Shown here one piece after another: positions 61,131 through 64,000 of a stretch of DNA of 64,000 bases. Origin of the DNA: Aristolochia californica (lineage: Eukaryota > Streptophyta > Magnoliopsida > Piperales > Aristolochiaceae). The notes beneath the pieces are model-generated. The model saw nothing but the letters and a program-made list of their open reading frames with translations. It did no database searches and had not been told where the DNA came from. The DNA is taken from assembly GCA_029961685.1 (NCBI GenBank), contig JARWKL010000010.1, positions 13,785,931-13,849,930 on the forward strand, written 5' to 3'. Numbering within the stretch: position 1 is the first letter of the stretch; each line of letters opens with the position of its first letter. Both the position numbers and the translations under genes were made by a program.

Positions 61131-62058
61131 GTGGAATTTCCCAAACATGGATTTTGGGGTTCATTTTTAGTGCGTGAAATAATTTTCTATTCATTATTAT
61201 AGTTTTCAAATTTTTTTGCACACATGAACTCTAAAATTTTCATTTGCTGCGATCTTATATCTTTTTTGTTTACGAGGAAAAATGGGAGTCACAAGTTTGG
61301 ACCTGAAAAAAAAAAAAGTTTGCACATCCAAAATGGGGATGCACAAATGTTGGGAGAGATAATTCCAAAGAGTATCTGTGATTTTTAAGGATAGGCAAAA
61401 AAGTGGGTTGTTTGGCTCTGGTAAATATCCAACCACTCGAGAATTCAACTTTTTCTACCCCCCCTAATTTTTGGTCACTTGCATCCTCAACATGCATGTG
61501 GCATGCACACCCACCACACTTAAAGCATGTTGGGATCAGTTACAAGTCTCTTTCATATAAAATTCCACCAAGATATTATTAGGGGTTGTACTAGTGGAAT
61601 TTCCCAAAGATGGATTTTGGGGTTCATTTTTAGTGCGTGAAATAATTTTCTATTCATTATTATAGTTTTCAAATTTTTTTGCACACATGAACTCCAAAAT
61701 TTTCATTTGTTGCGATCTTATATCTTTTTTGTTTACGAGGAAAAATGGGAGTCACAAGTTTGGACCTCAAAAAAAAAAAATGTTTGTACATCCAAAATGG
61801 GGATGCACAAATGTTGGGAGAGATAATTCCAAAGAGTATCTGTGATTTTTAAGGATAGGCAAAAAAGTGGGTTGTTCGGCTCTGGTAAAAATCCAACCAC
61901 TCGAGAATTCAACTTTTTCTACCCCCCCTAATTTTTGGCCACTTGCATCCTCAACATGCCTGTGGCATGCACACCCACCACACTTAAAGCATGTTGGGAT
62001 CAGTTACAAGTCCCTTTCCTATAAAATTCCACCAAGCTATTATTAGGGGGTTGTACTA
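61131..62058. repeat. Near-consensus monomer and D-like monomer
   Basis: 61131-61593 mixes bases found in all classes: gaactctaaaa as in A, catttgctgcg near D, an unbroken A tract and gtttgcacatcc near C, and cactcgag with catgcatgtgg as in B. It ends with a four-G junction (ttaggggttg). 61594-62058 is D-like but starts cccaaagatgg and has cattattatag instead of cattattaaag. Both have caaatgttggg, otherwise a mark of the C copies at the far left. Confidence 0.85.
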
Positions 62059-63456
62059 GTGGAATTTCCCAAACACATATTTTGGGGTTCATTTTTAGTG
62101 CGTGATATAATTTTCTATTCATTATTATAGTTTTCAAATTTTTTTGCACACATGAACTCTAAAATTTTCATTTTGTTGCGATCTTATATCTTTTTTTGTA
62201 TACGAGGAGAAATGGCAGTCACAAGTATGGACTTGAAAAAAAAAAAATTTGAACATAAAAAAATGGGGATGCACAAATGCTGGGAGAGATAATTCCAAAG
62301 AGTATCTGCGATTTTTAAAGATAGGCAAAAAAGTGGGTTGTTTGGCTCTGGTAAATATCCAACCACTTGAGAATTCAACTTTTTCTACCCCCCCTTAATT
62401 TTTGGCCACTTGCATTGTCAACATGCTTGTGGCATGCACACCCACCACACTTAAAGCATGTTGGGATCAGTTACAAGTCCCTTTCCAATAAAATTCCACC
62501 AAACTATTATTAGGGGGTTGTACTAGTGGAATTTCCCAAACATGGATTTTGGGGTTCATTTTTAGTGCGTGAAATAATTTTCTATTCATTATTATAGTTT
62601 TAAAATTTTTTTGCACACATGATCTCTAAAATTTTCATTTTGTTGCGATCTTATATCTTTTTTGTTTACGTGGAAAAATGGGAGTCAAAAGTTTGGACCT
62701 GAAAAAAAGAAAATTTTGAACATCAAAAAATGGGGATGCACAAATGCTGGGAGAGATAATTCCAAAGAGTATCTGTGATTTTTAAGGATAGGCAAAAAAG
62801 TGGGTTGTTTGTCTCTGGTAAATATCCAACCACTCGAGAATTCAACTTTTTCTACCCCCCCTTATTTTTGGTCACTTGCATCCTCAACATGCATGTGGCA
62901 TGCACACCCACCACACTTAAAGCATGTTGGGATCAGTTACAAGTCCCTTTCACATAAAATTCCACCAAGCTATTATTAGGGGGTTGTACTTGTGGAATTT
63001 CCCAAAGATGGATTTTGGGGTTCATTTTTAGTGCGTGAAATAATTTTCTATTAATTATTATAGTTTTCAAATTTTTTTGCACACATGATCTCTAAAATTT
63101 TCATTTTGTTGCGATCTTATATGTTTTTTGTTTACGAGGAAAAATGGGAGTCACAAGTTTGGACCTGAAAAAAAAAAAAGTTTGTACATCCAAAATGGGG
63201 ATGCACAAATGCTGGGAGAGATAATTCCAAAGAGTATCTATGATTTTTAAGGATAGGAAAAAACGAGGGTTGTTTGGCTCTGGTAAATATCCAACCACTT
63301 GAGAATTCAACTTTTTCTACCCCCCCTAATTTTTGGCCACTTGCATCCTCAACATGCTTGTGGCATGCACACCCACCACACTTCAAGCATGTTGGGATCA
63401 GTTACAAGTCCCTTTCCTATAAAATTCCACCAAGCTATTATTAGGGGGTTGTACTA
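62059..63456. repeat. Unit A-B-C
   Basis: A 62059-62525 (atggcagtcacaagtatgg), B 62526-62991, C 62992-63456; 1398 bp. The C has ggataggaaaaaacg, not the ggagagg of the central domain. D is absent and the next monomer is B. Confidence 0.92.
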
Positions 63457-64000
63457 GTGGAATTTCCCAAACATGGATTTTGGGGTTCATTTTTAGTGCG
63501 TGAAATAATTTTCTATTCATTATTATAGTTTTAAAATTTTTTTGCACACATGATCTCTAAAATTTTCATTTTGTTGCGATCTTATATCTTTTTTGTTTAC
63601 GTGGAAAAATGGGAGTCAAAAGTTTGGACCTGAAAAAAAGAAAATTTTGAACATCAAAAAATGGGGATGCACAAATGCTGGGAGAGATAATTCCAAAGAG
63701 TATCTGTGATTTTTAAGGATAGGCAAAAAAGTGGGTTGTTTGTCTCTGGTAAATATCCTACCACTCGAGAATTCAACTTTTTCTACCTCCCCTTATTTTT
63801 GGTCACTTGCATCCTCAACATGCATGTGGCATGCACACCCACCACACTTAAAGCATGTTGGGATCAGTTACAAGTCCCTTTCACATAAAATTCCACCAAG
63901 CTATTATTAGGGGGTTGTACTTGTGGAATTTCCCAAAGATGGATTTTGGGGTTCATTTTTAGTGCGTGAAATAATTTTCTATTAATTATTATAGTTTTCA
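63457..64000. repeat. B monomer and partial C at the right edge
   Basis: B 63457-63922 has atatcctacc and tacctcccc. C starts at 63923 (cccaaagatgg, attaattatta) and is cut by the end of the window after 78 bases. The array clearly continues beyond 64000. Confidence 0.95.

Larger units (their letters stand above)
1..64000. repeat. Tandem satellite array, ~465-bp monomer, higher-order organised
   Basis: The phrase gtggaatttcccaaa recurs about every 465 bp from base 1 to base 63923, always in the same orientation, and each interval aligns end to end with the others. I placed 138 complete monomers and one partial one. No unique DNA interrupts them. Four monomer classes (A, B, C, D) alternate in a fixed order over most of the window, which makes this a higher-order satellite. 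Such arrays are known from eukaryotic centromeric, pericentromeric and subtelomeric heterochromatin. Which of these applies, and in what species, cannot be read from the sequence. Short open frames of 60-112 codons recur in register with the repeat and are not genes. Confidence 0.99.

Noticed and set aside
1..64000. CRISPR array or prokaryotic repeat system
   Set aside because: The repeating unit is 465 bp with no short repeat-spacer pattern and no associated genes. The organisation is that of a eukaryotic satellite.

Overview
The whole 64 kb window is one uninterrupted tandem array of a satellite repeat. I count 138 complete head-to-tail monomers plus one partial monomer at the right edge. 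Monomers are about 465 bp (usual range 460-468) and all lie in the same orientation. I see no protein-coding gene, RNA gene, transposon, CRISPR array or unique-sequence island. The DNA is visibly AT-rich. This is the architecture of eukaryotic constitutive heterochromatin (centromeric, pericentromeric or subtelomeric). I do not recognise the family by name and cannot assign a species. A plant would be plausible, but nothing in the sequence proves it.

Monomers fall into four classes, told apart by many linked diagnostic positions. A has cacatattttgg, gatataat, gtatacgaggag and ctgcgattttt. B has gttttaaaattt, ttacgtgg, a broken A tract (gaaaaaaagaaaatttt), ttgtctctgg and catgcatgtgg. C has aaagatgg, attaattatta, atatgttttttg, aaaaacgaggg and cttcaagc. 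D has cattattaaag, gacctcaaaa, gttcggctc and catgcctgtgg. The basic higher-order repeat (HOR) is A-B-C-D, 1863 bp with full-length D or about 1842 bp with a D that carries a 21-bp deletion (called D').

Layout. 1-6985: A-B-C-D units with full-length D, including one enlarged 7-monomer unit that holds divergent monomers. 6986-9294: transition with A plus B/C hybrid units and the first D'. 9295-32333: a very homogeneous domain in which every D is D'; it has ten 4-mers and two near-identical 2310-bp 5-mers, overlain by an 8304-bp long-range periodicity. 32334-37905: 4-mer, 5-mer and 3-mer units whose D lacks the 21-bp deletion, with a 7-bp A deletion shared by two units. 37906-64000: a scrambled domain of hybrid monomers, a local 2326-bp duplication, a 7446-bp segmental duplication, a truncated monomer and a near-consensus monomer at 61131.

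Each monomer also carries two conserved inverted repeats, with 8-10 bp and 9 bp arms and loops of 25-26 nt. They lie close together, and the second straddles the monomer junction. The points of interest are the evolutionary layering of the array, the clustering of recombination points, and this paired dyad symmetry. There are no genes to work together here; the short open frames present are by-products of the repeat.
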